Shown: in pieces, positions 35,791-44,391 of the stretch
How positions within the stretch are numbered: position 1 is the stretch's first letter
Layout of the letters: every line of letters begins with the position of its first letter
Assembly (NCBI GenBank): GCA_029213005.1
Contig: JARGPI010000041.1
Location: 1-49,864 of the forward strand
DNA: 49,864 bases
Source of the DNA: Verrucomicrobiales bacterium
Lineage (GTDB): Bacteria; Verrucomicrobiota; Verrucomicrobiia; Verrucomicrobiales; DEV007
Reading direction: 5' to 3'
The notes under the pieces: generated by a model
Seen by the model: only the letters and a program-made list of their open reading frames with translations
What the model was told of the DNA's origin: nothing
Database searches by the model: none
Position numbers and translations under genes: made by a program

Positions 35791-36153
35791 ATGAAATTTC
35801 CCGCGACGAGACGGATCAGACGTCGCTCCGAATTCGCCAGAGTTCGGACGAAAGGGAAATCCATAAGCGGACGGTTCCTTGTCATGGGCTATCTGAAGGA
35901 CGAAAGTCTCGATGAGCCGGTCAAGCTCGGCCTGATTACGACGAAAAAACTCGGCAACGCAGTGGTTCGAAATCGAGTCAGGAGAAAGCTGCGCGGCATT
36001 TTGCAACGAAACGGAGAGCGCATTGTCCCCGGCTACTGGATGGTTCTGATCGCCCGGAAAGCCGCTGCCGATGCCACCTCCGACCAGCTCGAGAAAGAGT
36101 GGAAATGGATGCTCCACCGCATCGGTATGATTCAACAGGAGGTCGCGGGGTGA
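35791..36153 (+). CDS. rnpA: Ribonuclease P protein component
   Basis: The product is 120 residues, basic. The N-terminus RRIRRRSEFARVRTKGKSIS and the RNR signature NAVVRNRVRRKLRGI identify the protein subunit of RNase P, which helps the catalytic RNA remove 5' leaders from pre-tRNA. GLITTKKLGNAVVRN is the family core. Its TGA overlaps the yidD ATG (TGATG), so the two genes are translationally coupled. The RNA subunit gene (rnpB) is not in the window. Confidence 0.95.
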   Translation: MKFPATRRIRRRSEFARVRTKGKSISGRFLVMGYLKDESLDEPVKLGLITTKKLGNAVVRNRVRRKLRGILQRNGERIVPGYWMVLIARKAAADATSDQLEKEWKWMLHRIGMIQQEVAG

Positions 36154-36506
36154 TGAGCGGTTTTTTCTCGAAACTCCTCGTGGCTTTGGTCCGTTTCTAT
36201 CAGGTGGCGATTTCCGCGCCCATTCATTTTATCGCGGGACCGATGGGAGGCTGTCGATTCGAGCCCTCTTGTTCTCAGTATTTTATCGAGGCAGTCCTCG
36301 TTCACGGCCCGTTCAAAGGGGCCGGAATGGGAGTCTGGCGAATCATGAAATGCCAGCCCTGGGGCGGCGAAGGTTTTGATCCTGTCCCCGGATGGGAAGA
36401 ATATGTGGAAAAAAATCCAAGTGCTGCGTATATAGGCCGACGCAAAATCGGCCGCCGCAATTCCGGCAGCAGCGCTTGCCCACCCGACAACGACGACAAA
36501 CACTAG
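36153..36506 (+). CDS. yidD: Membrane protein insertion efficiency factor YidD
   Basis: The product is 117 residues. The YidD core reads LLVALVRFYQVAISAP, then CRFEPSCSQYFIEAV with the conserved cysteines, GPFKGAGMGVWRIMKCQPWG, and GGEGFDPVP. The protein is a small amphipathic membrane-associated factor that supports YidC-dependent insertion. A hydrophilic tail of about 30 residues follows. The frame is open earlier, from 36099, but those codons overlap rnpA, so the ATG at 36153 is taken. yidC starts 13 bases after the stop. Confidence 0.95.
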   Translation: MSGFFSKLLVALVRFYQVAISAPIHFIAGPMGGCRFEPSCSQYFIEAVLVHGPFKGAGMGVWRIMKCQPWGGEGFDPVPGWEEYVEKNPSAAYIGRRKIGRRNSGSSACPPDNDDKH

Positions 36507-36519
36507 AACTTCTTCTGTT

Positions 36520-38535
36520 TTGAAAAAATTAGATTTACCCGCCTGGTTAGGCATTATCGCTTGTATTGGACTTCTTGGTTACTCGATTAGCCAGAATAAT
36601 AAGTCGATGGCAGAGCAGCGTCGCCAGATGATTGAAGAGCGCGCCAGACTGGCTGCGGAAGCTGAAGCGGCCGGGGATGCCCCGAAACCGGAAACCGCCA
36701 ACGGTGATAATACCGCAACGCCTTCCGCTGAAAACCCGGCGACCGCCGGTCCAGTTGCTGTAGCGGGCGAAGAGGCAACTTTGTCCAACGATCTGTTAAA
36801 ATTGACCTTGTCGAACAAGGGCGCGGGCATTCAGACCGCTCAGTTGCTCAAATACAACCGGACGTTGGGATCGGAAGGCAACTACGTGACTCTCAACGAA
36901 ACCCGGCCCAACCCAATCGGATCGTTCTCCAGTGAGCCCAACAAGTTTGATGAATCACTTTGGAAAATTAAAGAGAAGACCGCTACGAGCGTGACTTTTG
37001 AGGCCGATACGCCTGATAAACTTCACATCGAGAAAACCTTCCGGATTCCGGAGGATCGTCCCTACGAAGTGGATATGGACATTTCGATCCGGAACGATTC
37101 AGGCGCTCTGGTCGAACTGGATAATACCCAGACGAAATACATCTATGCCGGTGGTGCCGCGCCGCTCCACTTTGACGAATGGTCGATGCAGATCGGAATG
37201 TTTTACCGCGAAGATCAAAGCACCTTCGTAGCGAAGAACGTCGATTACTTCGGTGGTCGTAAGAAGGTTCTCGGAGTTTTCGGCCGCAGCGAAAAGCCCT
37301 ACATCGTTTTGCCGTCGGAGGATGAGAAAGCGGACAACCTGGCTTTTGCCGGTGTGAACGATCAGTTTTTCACGATCCTGATTCAGGCTGAAGAGCCTCA
37401 GGACGGAAGAATCTGGTCCGATAAATACAATGTTGTGATCAATGGCGATCGCGAAGAGTCCGAACGGAAGCGGATGCGCGGTTGTGAACTCGCGATGGGG
37501 CTTCCCAATATCGCTCTGAATCCCGGAGATAAGCAGACCCTTTCCTACGATATTTTTATTGGTCCCAAGGAGTCGCAGATTTTGAAGCAGTCGGATGAAG
37601 GCTGGAAAATGGCGATGAACTACGACCAGATTCCCATTTTCGGTAAACTGTTTGGTTGGGCGATCAAGCCACTCGCGCTGGCGCTCTCCGCATCGATGAT
37701 CTGGCTGCACGATCATGTCGGGAACTATGGAATCGCGATCATCCTGCTGACGATCATCGTTCGACTTCTCATGTGGCCGGTCTACGCCAAATCGAGCCGG
37801 AGCATGAAGCGGATGTCGAAGCTGTCTCCGATCATGAAGGAGATTAAGGAGAAATATCCTGATGATCCTCAGAGAGTGAATCAGGAGACGATGAAGCTCT
37901 ACAGCGAATACGGGATCAACCCGATGGGTGGCTGTCTCCCGATGTTCCTGCAGCTTCCGGTGTTCCTCGGGTTTTACCGGATGTTGTGGGGTGCGGTTGA
38001 GCTTCGTCACGAATCCTTCCTTTTTGCCAATGACCTCACCATGCCCGATCAGTTTGCGATGATTGGTGGATTTCCGATCCATCTCTTTCCGATCCTGATG
38101 GCCCTCGCCTCACTCGTTCAAATGTGGATGACGCCGAAAACCGGAGACAACACCCAGCGGATCATTTTTATGATGATGCCGTTTATGTTCCTCGTTTTCT
38201 GTTACAACTTCGCATCCGGTTTGGCACTTTACTGGACCGTATCGAACGTATTCACCGTCGTGCAGACCTGGATCATGAATAAGCTCCCTGAGCCGGAATT
38301 GACGAAATCCGATAAGCCGAAGAAGGGTAAACCCGGCTTTATGACCAAGCTTCAGGACAAGCTGGAAGCTGCTCAAGCTCAGCAATTGGAAAATTCCGGT
38401 AAGAAACCGGCGAAAAAAGCCTCCAGTTCGAAAAAGAACGAGCCTAAAACTCCGGCACCCGGACAGAGCAGAACTAAACTCGCCAGCGAGAAAGGTTCAA
38501 GGCACACAAAGCCGAAGAAAAAGAGAAAACGCTAG
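36520..38535 (+). CDS. yidC: Membrane protein insertase YidC with long basic C-terminal tail
   Basis: The product is 671 residues. An N-terminal membrane helix (LGIIACIGLLGYSIS) is followed by a linker rich in Ala/Pro, a large periplasmic beta domain (about 85-350), and the conserved insertase core. The core has TIIVRLLMWPVY with the hydrophilic-groove Arg415, MGGCLPMFLQLPVFLGFYRM, and the final helices ending GLALYWTVSNVFTVVQTW. From about residue 588 there is a tail of about 84 residues rich in Lys, Ser and Pro (KPKKGKPG, KKPAKKASSSKK, KPKKKRKR). In the planctomycete Rhodopirellula a comparable tail contributes to ribosome binding. The start is a TTG at 36520 because no in-frame ATG precedes the first helix. 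Confidence 0.95.
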   Translation: MKKLDLPAWLGIIACIGLLGYSISQNNKSMAEQRRQMIEERARLAAEAEAAGDAPKPETANGDNTATPSAENPATAGPVAVAGEEATLSNDLLKLTLSNKGAGIQTAQLLKYNRTLGSEGNYVTLNETRPNPIGSFSSEPNKFDESLWKIKEKTATSVTFEADTPDKLHIEKTFRIPEDRPYEVDMDISIRNDSGALVELDNTQTKYIYAGGAAPLHFDEWSMQIGMFYREDQSTFVAKNVDYFGGRKKVLGVFGRSEKPYIVLPSEDEKADNLAFAGVNDQFFTILIQAEEPQDGRIWSDKYNVVINGDREESERKRMRGCELAMGLPNIALNPGDKQTLSYDIFIGPKESQILKQSDEGWKMAMNYDQIPIFGKLFGWAIKPLALALSASMIWLHDHVGNYGIAIILLTIIVRLLMWPVYAKSSRSMKRMSKLSPIMKEIKEKYPDDPQRVNQETMKLYSEYGINPMGGCLPMFLQLPVFLGFYRMLWGAVELRHESFLFANDLTMPDQFAMIGGFPIHLFPILMALASLVQMWMTPKTGDNTQRIIFMMMPFMFLVFCYNFASGLALYWTVSNVFTVVQTWIMNKLPEPELTKSDKPKKGKPGFMTKLQDKLEAAQAQQLENSGKKPAKKASSSKKNEPKTPAPGQSRTKLASEKGSRHTKPKKKRKR

Positions 38536-38570
38536 CATAATATTTCGGCTATCGTCAGATTGTCGAAATC

Positions 38571-41498
38571 ATGTCAGATCAGGACGATACACAAACGCCT
38601 TCGCTGGAATCTTATGGACACCTGATCGAGTGTCGGGGGGATATTCCCAACATAACCGGTTACGACGAGTGGGTCAGTGAGCTCACGGAAAATATGGAGG
38701 GGAACGATCAAAGGTCGTTCATCCTCATCGGCGAATCCGGAATCGGAAAGACCTCGATCCTCTACGAATTTTTTGGCCGCTGTCTCGACAAGGGATGGCG
38801 GATTATCGAGACCTCTACCGCGGAGATCATGCAGGGCGTCCAATACGTGGGCGACTGGCAGACCCGCTTTCTCAACATGGTCGACCAGGCGACCGTCGCC
38901 GAGAAGGTCCTCATTTATCTTAAGGACGTCCACAATCTGCGTGGTTCCGGCTCCAGCTCGAAGAGCGATGCCGATATGGCTGGCGCTCTTATTCCAAAGC
39001 TGGAGCGGGGCGAAGTCATAGTGATCGGGGAGTGCAGCCCTGAAGCGTTTAAACGGGGAGTCGAAACCGTTCCCGGATTGAAGCGGCTCATCACTCCGTT
39101 TCAGGTACCTCCACTGGAAAAAGATGAGGTTATCGAGCTGGTAAAGTGTGCTTTTGATGAGTTCAGCGCTCAGGCCAAGACAGAGACGGGTTATCAGTTA
39201 ACGCTGCCTCAAACCACGATTGCCTCGCTGGAGCAATTGTCCGGCATCTACTTCTCGGGGACATCGCAACCGGGGGCCGCGATCGATTTGCTTCGTAAAA
39301 TCGTCGAGATCCGTAGCGGCGAGCTGAAAAAGGCCCATGTTTCCAAGGAAGAGCCGGTCGATCTGGAAAACCGCGACATCGTCACGGCGCTGCATCGTAT
39401 CTCAGGCCTTCCGTTGCACCTGCTCGATGATGATATTCCGCTCGATCTGAAACAAACCCGCAAGTTTTTCGATGCCAAAGTGGTCGGGCAGGATGCCGCG
39501 ATCACCGCCCTGGTGGATTTGATCACACTGATCAAAGCCGGTCTGACTGATCCGGGGAAACCCACCGGCATTATGCTGTTTGCCGGTCCAACCGGTGTCG
39601 GGAAAACCGAGGTCGCCAAAGCGCTCGCTGAGTTTCTGTTCGGATCCTCGGACCGAATGATTCGCTGCGATATGTCGGAATACAAGGACTACAATTCCTA
39701 CGAGAGGTTTCTGGGGCGCTCCAATCAAACCGTCGATACCGGAAGTCTCGTAAGTCGGGTCCGGAGGCAGCCTTTCTCCATCATTCTGCTGGATGAGGTG
39801 GAAAAGGCGCACCCCAATATTTTCGATACCCTCCTGCAGGCCTTTGATGACGGTCGTCTCACTGATTCAAACGGCGATACCACGGATTTGACGCAAACCA
39901 TTATCATCATGACGTCAAATCTGGGTTCCGATCTGTCGCGCCCCAAACCGGTGGGATTTGACCGGGAGCCCCCGGCGTCATCCGAGATGATTGACCGGGC
40001 CTTACAATCCTTCTTTCGCCCGGAGTTTTTGAACCGAATCGATCACATCCTCCGTTTCAAGCCCCTGCGGCGCGATCATATCCAGATGTTAGCCCGCCGC
40101 GAGCTGGGTAAAGCACTCCTGAGAAACGGGCTGATTCGAAGAGAACTGCGCGTCGCGGTCGAGCCGGAGGTTCACGACTATCTGGCCCGCCGCGGCTACG
40201 ATGAGCGCTACGGGGCCCGGCCTTTGCGTCGACAGGTCGAAAAGCTAGCGGTGCTTCCTGTGGCCCGTGAAATCATTGCTCTGAAGAATGAAAACCGGGG
40301 CTCTCTGCTTCACCTCACCGTGAAGGACGGAGAGATTGCCGTGAAGTTGGTCGAGGACCGTCAAACCCGCACCGCTCAGAAGATGGTGCAGGGAATCAAT
40401 CTGGTGGATCCGGTCGATGGCTCGAAAGAAAAAATCTCGATCGAAGATCTCCAGCGCGGTTGCGAAGAATTATCCGAAGCGAGTGAAAAGCTCCAGATTC
40501 GGTCCCGCGAGGAGGACTTCGAAAGCGCCAAGTCAGGTTTGCTGGCCCACTCCAGTTCGGTCGATTTCTGGGACGATCAGGAAAGAGCCCGCAAGACGCT
40601 GGGCGAAATTTACCGGCTGGAGCGACTCATCGGAGCGATCGAGCGGGTGGGGCACCTCGGGGAGCGTCTCCAAAAACGAGTCGATCACGTGCGGAGAAAT
40701 CCTGACGAGGGTGTCCTCCGCAGTATCGCGCTGGAGCTGCGAAGCGCACGGCAATACACGCGCCTGGTCGCGTATGCGGTGGAATGCCGCGAGAAAGAGG
40801 ATCGCCGCGACACCTTTATTTCAGTCCGGCTGGTGGATGATTCCGCTTCGGCCGATCTGGTGCATGATTTGGTGGAATGTTACCGGCAGTGGACCGGGCG
40901 GAAGGACTACACATTCCGGATTATTCACGAGGAAAAAGCGACTCCGGATTGCCTCCGCGAGGTGGTTTTTGAAGTCGGTGGACCTGCTGCCTATGGCATT
41001 TTCCGGGCGGAAGAAGGGGAGCACGAATTCATCTTCGGAAAGAACGGAAATCACCCGCGACGTAACCATTTTGTCTGCGTCCGGGTGCTGGGCACGGCCC
41101 TGAAAACCGAGATTCGGTCTCCGAAATTCCGGTTCAAAGGCATCAAAGAACCTTCGCGTTTCAGCGATGTGGGAACGGTGCACTCTCAAGTCTCCGTGAC
41201 CGATCCGGTCTCGGGCCGGATTATCGAAATCTGTTCGCCGCTTCAGGGCGACGAACTGAAAGAGGTTGCGGTCGATTTTCTCGCGGCGGAAATCGAGCAT
41301 ACGTCGGAGGATTCCGGGAACGACATCGGCGCTATTATCCGGAAGTACCGGATCCATTCCGGTGCTGAGATCAAAGATCAGCGCTCGCCCGAACTCGAAA
41401 TCAAGCCCCGAGACTTTTGGCGGGGCGAGATTGATGAACTGCTTCAGGCGGGGATCGAATACCGGAGCCGGAAGCGGGCGGCAGAGACCGATCCGTAA
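38571..41498 (+). CDS. AAA+ Clp-type ATPase fused to a degenerate release-factor (RF2-like) region
   Basis: The product is 975 residues. Residues 20-260 are an AAA module with Walker A GESGIGKT (54-61) and a poor Walker B (LIYLKDVHN). Residues 290-600 are a complete ClpA/B D2-type module: Walker A GPTGVGKT (339-346), Walker B IILLDEVEKAH (Asp408, Glu409), sensor MTSN, arginine finger in FRPEFLNRID, and GYDERYGARPLRR. Residues 645-970 follow peptide-release-factor order: VDFWDDQERARKTLGEI like the RF2 N-terminal helix, DTFISVRLVDDSASADLVHD, YRQWTGRKDYTFRIIHEE, AYGIFRAEEGEHEFIF, and the final IIRKYRIHSGAEIKDQRS with DELLQAGIEYR. At the GGQ position it reads EPSRFSDVGTV, and the SPF position reads GKNGNHPRR, so it cannot terminate translation in the usual way. 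It is 35 bases after yidC. An ATP-driven ribosome-associated role is inferred. Confidence 0.85.
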   Translation: MSDQDDTQTPSLESYGHLIECRGDIPNITGYDEWVSELTENMEGNDQRSFILIGESGIGKTSILYEFFGRCLDKGWRIIETSTAEIMQGVQYVGDWQTRFLNMVDQATVAEKVLIYLKDVHNLRGSGSSSKSDADMAGALIPKLERGEVIVIGECSPEAFKRGVETVPGLKRLITPFQVPPLEKDEVIELVKCAFDEFSAQAKTETGYQLTLPQTTIASLEQLSGIYFSGTSQPGAAIDLLRKIVEIRSGELKKAHVSKEEPVDLENRDIVTALHRISGLPLHLLDDDIPLDLKQTRKFFDAKVVGQDAAITALVDLITLIKAGLTDPGKPTGIMLFAGPTGVGKTEVAKALAEFLFGSSDRMIRCDMSEYKDYNSYERFLGRSNQTVDTGSLVSRVRRQPFSIILLDEVEKAHPNIFDTLLQAFDDGRLTDSNGDTTDLTQTIIIMTSNLGSDLSRPKPVGFDREPPASSEMIDRALQSFFRPEFLNRIDHILRFKPLRRDHIQMLARRELGKALLRNGLIRRELRVAVEPEVHDYLARRGYDERYGARPLRRQVEKLAVLPVAREIIALKNENRGSLLHLTVKDGEIAVKLVEDRQTRTAQKMVQGINLVDPVDGSKEKISIEDLQRGCEELSEASEKLQIRSREEDFESAKSGLLAHSSSVDFWDDQERARKTLGEIYRLERLIGAIERVGHLGERLQKRVDHVRRNPDEGVLRSIALELRSARQYTRLVAYAVECREKEDRRDTFISVRLVDDSASADLVHDLVECYRQWTGRKDYTFRIIHEEKATPDCLREVVFEVGGPAAYGIFRAEEGEHEFIFGKNGNHPRRNHFVCVRVLGTALKTEIRSPKFRFKGIKEPSRFSDVGTVHSQVSVTDPVSGRIIEICSPLQGDELKEVAVDFLAAEIEHTSEDSGNDIGAIIRKYRIHSGAEIKDQRSPELEIKPRDFWRGEIDELLQAGIEYRSRKRAAETDP

Positions 41499-41543
41499 CC
41501 TTCACAGTTGCGCGACTTCGATCTTCCTCAATGTTGTGCGGCT

Positions 41544-44333
41544 ATGGAAAATGAACCGGTCATCAGGATTCAGGGTGCGCGCCAGCACAACCTGAAGAAT
41601 CTCAATTTGGAGATTCCGAGAAATCAGCTTGTTGTCATAACGGGGGTGTCCGGTTCGGGTAAGTCCTCACTCGCTTTCGATACGCTTTATGCAGAGGGGC
41701 AGCGTCGCTATGTGGAAAGTCTGTCCGCCTACGCCCGGCAATTTCTGGATCAGTTGGAGAAACCGGAAGTGGATTTTATCGAAGGTCTCACTCCGGCAAT
41801 TGCCATCGAACAGCGGAGTTCCCAGCCGAATCCCCGCTCTACGATTGCCACCGCGACCGAGATTTATGATTATCTCAGAATCCTTTACGCAGCGATTGGC
41901 CGACCTCACGATCCCGAAACGGGAGCGGCTCTGGTTCGCTACACCACCGGTGACATCGTAGCGGAATTGACCGTTCATCCGGAAAAGACCCGGATCATCC
42001 TGCTCGCGCCGATCAAAGCGGAGGCGGGCGAAGAGGTCGAACAATTGCTGGAACGACTCAAAAAACAGGGCTTTCTGCGGATCAGGGTCGATGGCGTGAT
42101 CTGCGAAATCGACGACTTGGAAAAAGCGCCGAAGAAAAAAGCGACCCTCGAAGTGGTGGTTGACCGGATCGTGATCCGTGAAGATATCCGGAGCCGTCTC
42201 GCTGATTCTCTGGAAACTGCACAGCGAATCTGCCCGACGATGGTGACTGCTCTGGTCCAGGAGCCCGGTCAGGAAGCGTATGAACCTCACGACTTCACTA
42301 CGGTATATACCAATCCGGAAACGGGCTACACATTGGGGGCGTTAACCCCGAAGCATTTCTCTTTTAACAGTCATCTCGGTGCCTGTCCTCATTGCCACGG
42401 TCTCGGTACCACATTGATGCCGGATCCCGAATTGATCATCCCGGAGCCGCAGAAAACGCTCGATCAGGGCGGAGTGAAGACCTGGTGGTCCGGGTCGAAA
42501 AAGCGCAAAGGGTTTCACCAGAGAGCGATTGCTGATTTGGCAGAGACCTACCAGCAGAAGCAGGATGTCCCTGTCTCGGAGTTGTCCTCTGAGTTCCGGG
42601 AAGCCCTACTTTACGGGAACGACGATTTTGAAGGGCTTTGCAATCAGGCAATTCGTTTGCTGGAGCAAACCAAGAGTGAAGTCACGAAACGGAATGTGCG
42701 GCGTTTTATGTCAGCCTACCCCTGTAAAGTATGTGAGGGGAGGCGCCTCAAGGACGAGATACTGGCGGTGACGATGGATCACGAAACGGATCCCCGCAGT
42801 ATCGAATCATTTACCACTTTAAGTATTTCCTCCGCATTGCAGTGGTTGGATGGTGTCGTTTTGACAGGGCAACAGGAAGGGTATGCAAAAGATGTATTTA
42901 ATGAGATTCGGAAGCGTCTCAGTTTCCTGACCCGGGTAGGGCTCGGCTACCTCACTCTGGATCGCCAGAGTGGCACCCTGTCCGGTGGGGAAAGTCAGCG
43001 AATCCGCTTGGCAACCCAGCTCGGAGCAGGGCTTGCCGGGGTTCTCTATGTATTGGATGAACCAAGTATCGGCTTGCACCAATCCGATAATGAAAAGCTG
43101 ATCGCGACACTGAAAAGTCTTCGTGATTCGGGTAATACCGTGATCATCGTGGAACATGATGAGGAGACTATGCGGGAGGCCGATCACCTCATCGATATAG
43201 GTCCGGGTGCCGGGGAAGAGGGGGGCGAGCTACTGGCTCAGGGGACGCCACAGGCGGTTTGTTCCGACCCTCAGTCGATCACCGGTGCTTATTTGTCAGG
43301 CGCTCGTAAAATAGCGATACCGGAACCGCGCCCGATCAAAAAGAGCGGTGGCTCGATCGTGATAAAAGGAGCGCGGGAGCACAATTTGAAATCGGTCGAC
43401 GTTGCGTTTCCCCTCGGGAATTTGATCTGTGTTTCCGGCCTGTCGGGAAGTGGGAAATCGACTTTGGTCGATACGATTCTCCGGAGAGCGCTCTTTCGGC
43501 ACCTACATCATTCCAAAGAAAAACCCGGCGCGCACGACAGTATATACGGTTTCGAAAATGTGGATAAAGCGATCGTAATTGACCAGGCTCCGATCGGTCG
43601 TTCCCCGAGATCGAATCCCGCTACCTACACCGGAGTGTTCGGACCGATGCGCGAGCTTTTCGCGCAACTCCCTTCGAGTCGGGCGAGAGGTTACGGCGCA
43701 GGGCGCTTCAGTTTTAATGTCACCGGCGGGCGGTGCGAGGCGTGTCAGGGTGACGGCTCGATCAAAATCGATATGCATTTTCTCAGTGATGTTTACGTCA
43801 CCTGCGAAGCGTGTAACGGGAAGCGTTATAACCGCGAAACGCTCGACATTACCTATCGGGGAAAAAGCATTGCCGATGTCCTCGAAATGACCGCGTCGGA
43901 GGCATTGACCTTTTTCCAGAAAATTCCCGCGATTGCCCAGAAATTGAGAGCGCTTCGCGACGTCGGGTTGGGGTATCTGCGACTCGGACAATCCGCTACG
44001 ACGCTTTCGGGAGGTGAGGCCCAGCGAATCAAACTCGCGTCTGAACTGGGGAAAACCTCAACCGGGTCGACCGTTTACCTATTAGACGAACCCACTACCG
44101 GTTTGCATTTTGTTGATATCGCAACCTTGCTCGAAGTCTTCTATCGTCTCCGTGATTCAGGGAACACTTTAATAGTGATCGAGCACAATCTCGATGTGAT
44201 AAAATGTGCAGACTGGGTTATCGACATGGGGCCGGGTGGAGGCGATGCCGGAGGCCAAATCGTCGCAACCGGAACCCCGGCTGAAATCGCTGCCAATCCT
44301 GAGTCCGTGACGGGACGATTTTTGAAATTTTAA
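41544..44333 (+). CDS. uvrA: Excinuclease ABC subunit A
   Basis: The product is 929 residues, the DNA-damage-recognising ATPase of nucleotide excision repair. It has two ABC modules: Walker A GVSGSGKSS and GLSGSGKST, with signatures TLSGGESQRIRLATQLG and TLSGGEAQRIKLASELG, and Walker B VLYVLDEPSIGLHQ and VYLLDEPTTGLH. The zinc modules are visible in ACPHCHGLG/PCKVCEG and CEACQGDG/CEACNGKR. The length is near the usual 940. The frame is open from 41508, but MENEPVIRIQGARQHNLKN at 41544 is the typical start. It follows the AAA+ gene by 45 bases and may share its transcript. Confidence 0.97.
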   Translation: MENEPVIRIQGARQHNLKNLNLEIPRNQLVVITGVSGSGKSSLAFDTLYAEGQRRYVESLSAYARQFLDQLEKPEVDFIEGLTPAIAIEQRSSQPNPRSTIATATEIYDYLRILYAAIGRPHDPETGAALVRYTTGDIVAELTVHPEKTRIILLAPIKAEAGEEVEQLLERLKKQGFLRIRVDGVICEIDDLEKAPKKKATLEVVVDRIVIREDIRSRLADSLETAQRICPTMVTALVQEPGQEAYEPHDFTTVYTNPETGYTLGALTPKHFSFNSHLGACPHCHGLGTTLMPDPELIIPEPQKTLDQGGVKTWWSGSKKRKGFHQRAIADLAETYQQKQDVPVSELSSEFREALLYGNDDFEGLCNQAIRLLEQTKSEVTKRNVRRFMSAYPCKVCEGRRLKDEILAVTMDHETDPRSIESFTTLSISSALQWLDGVVLTGQQEGYAKDVFNEIRKRLSFLTRVGLGYLTLDRQSGTLSGGESQRIRLATQLGAGLAGVLYVLDEPSIGLHQSDNEKLIATLKSLRDSGNTVIIVEHDEETMREADHLIDIGPGAGEEGGELLAQGTPQAVCSDPQSITGAYLSGARKIAIPEPRPIKKSGGSIVIKGAREHNLKSVDVAFPLGNLICVSGLSGSGKSTLVDTILRRALFRHLHHSKEKPGAHDSIYGFENVDKAIVIDQAPIGRSPRSNPATYTGVFGPMRELFAQLPSSRARGYGAGRFSFNVTGGRCEACQGDGSIKIDMHFLSDVYVTCEACNGKRYNRETLDITYRGKSIADVLEMTASEALTFFQKIPAIAQKLRALRDVGLGYLRLGQSATTLSGGEAQRIKLASELGKTSTGSTVYLLDEPTTGLHFVDIATLLEVFYRLRDSGNTLIVIEHNLDVIKCADWVIDMGPGGGDAGGQIVATGTPAEIAANPESVTGRFLKF

Positions 44334-44347
44334 GAGCTAGCGCGCCC

Positions 44348-44384
44348 ACTGTACCCTGTACAGTCGTCCATTGTACTCTGTACA
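44348..44384 (-). repeat. 22-nt phased tandem repeat, site 3 (two units)
   Basis: Read on the minus strand, units TGTACAGAGTACAAT (44384-44370) and TGTACAGGGTACAGT (44362-44348) are separated by 7 bases (GGACGAC). This is the same unit and 22-nt period as at 26855 and 35615. Here it lies between the ends of convergent genes (uvrA and DUF1501), so it is not a promoter element. Confidence 0.85.
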
Positions 44385-44391
44385 GTTTGGT

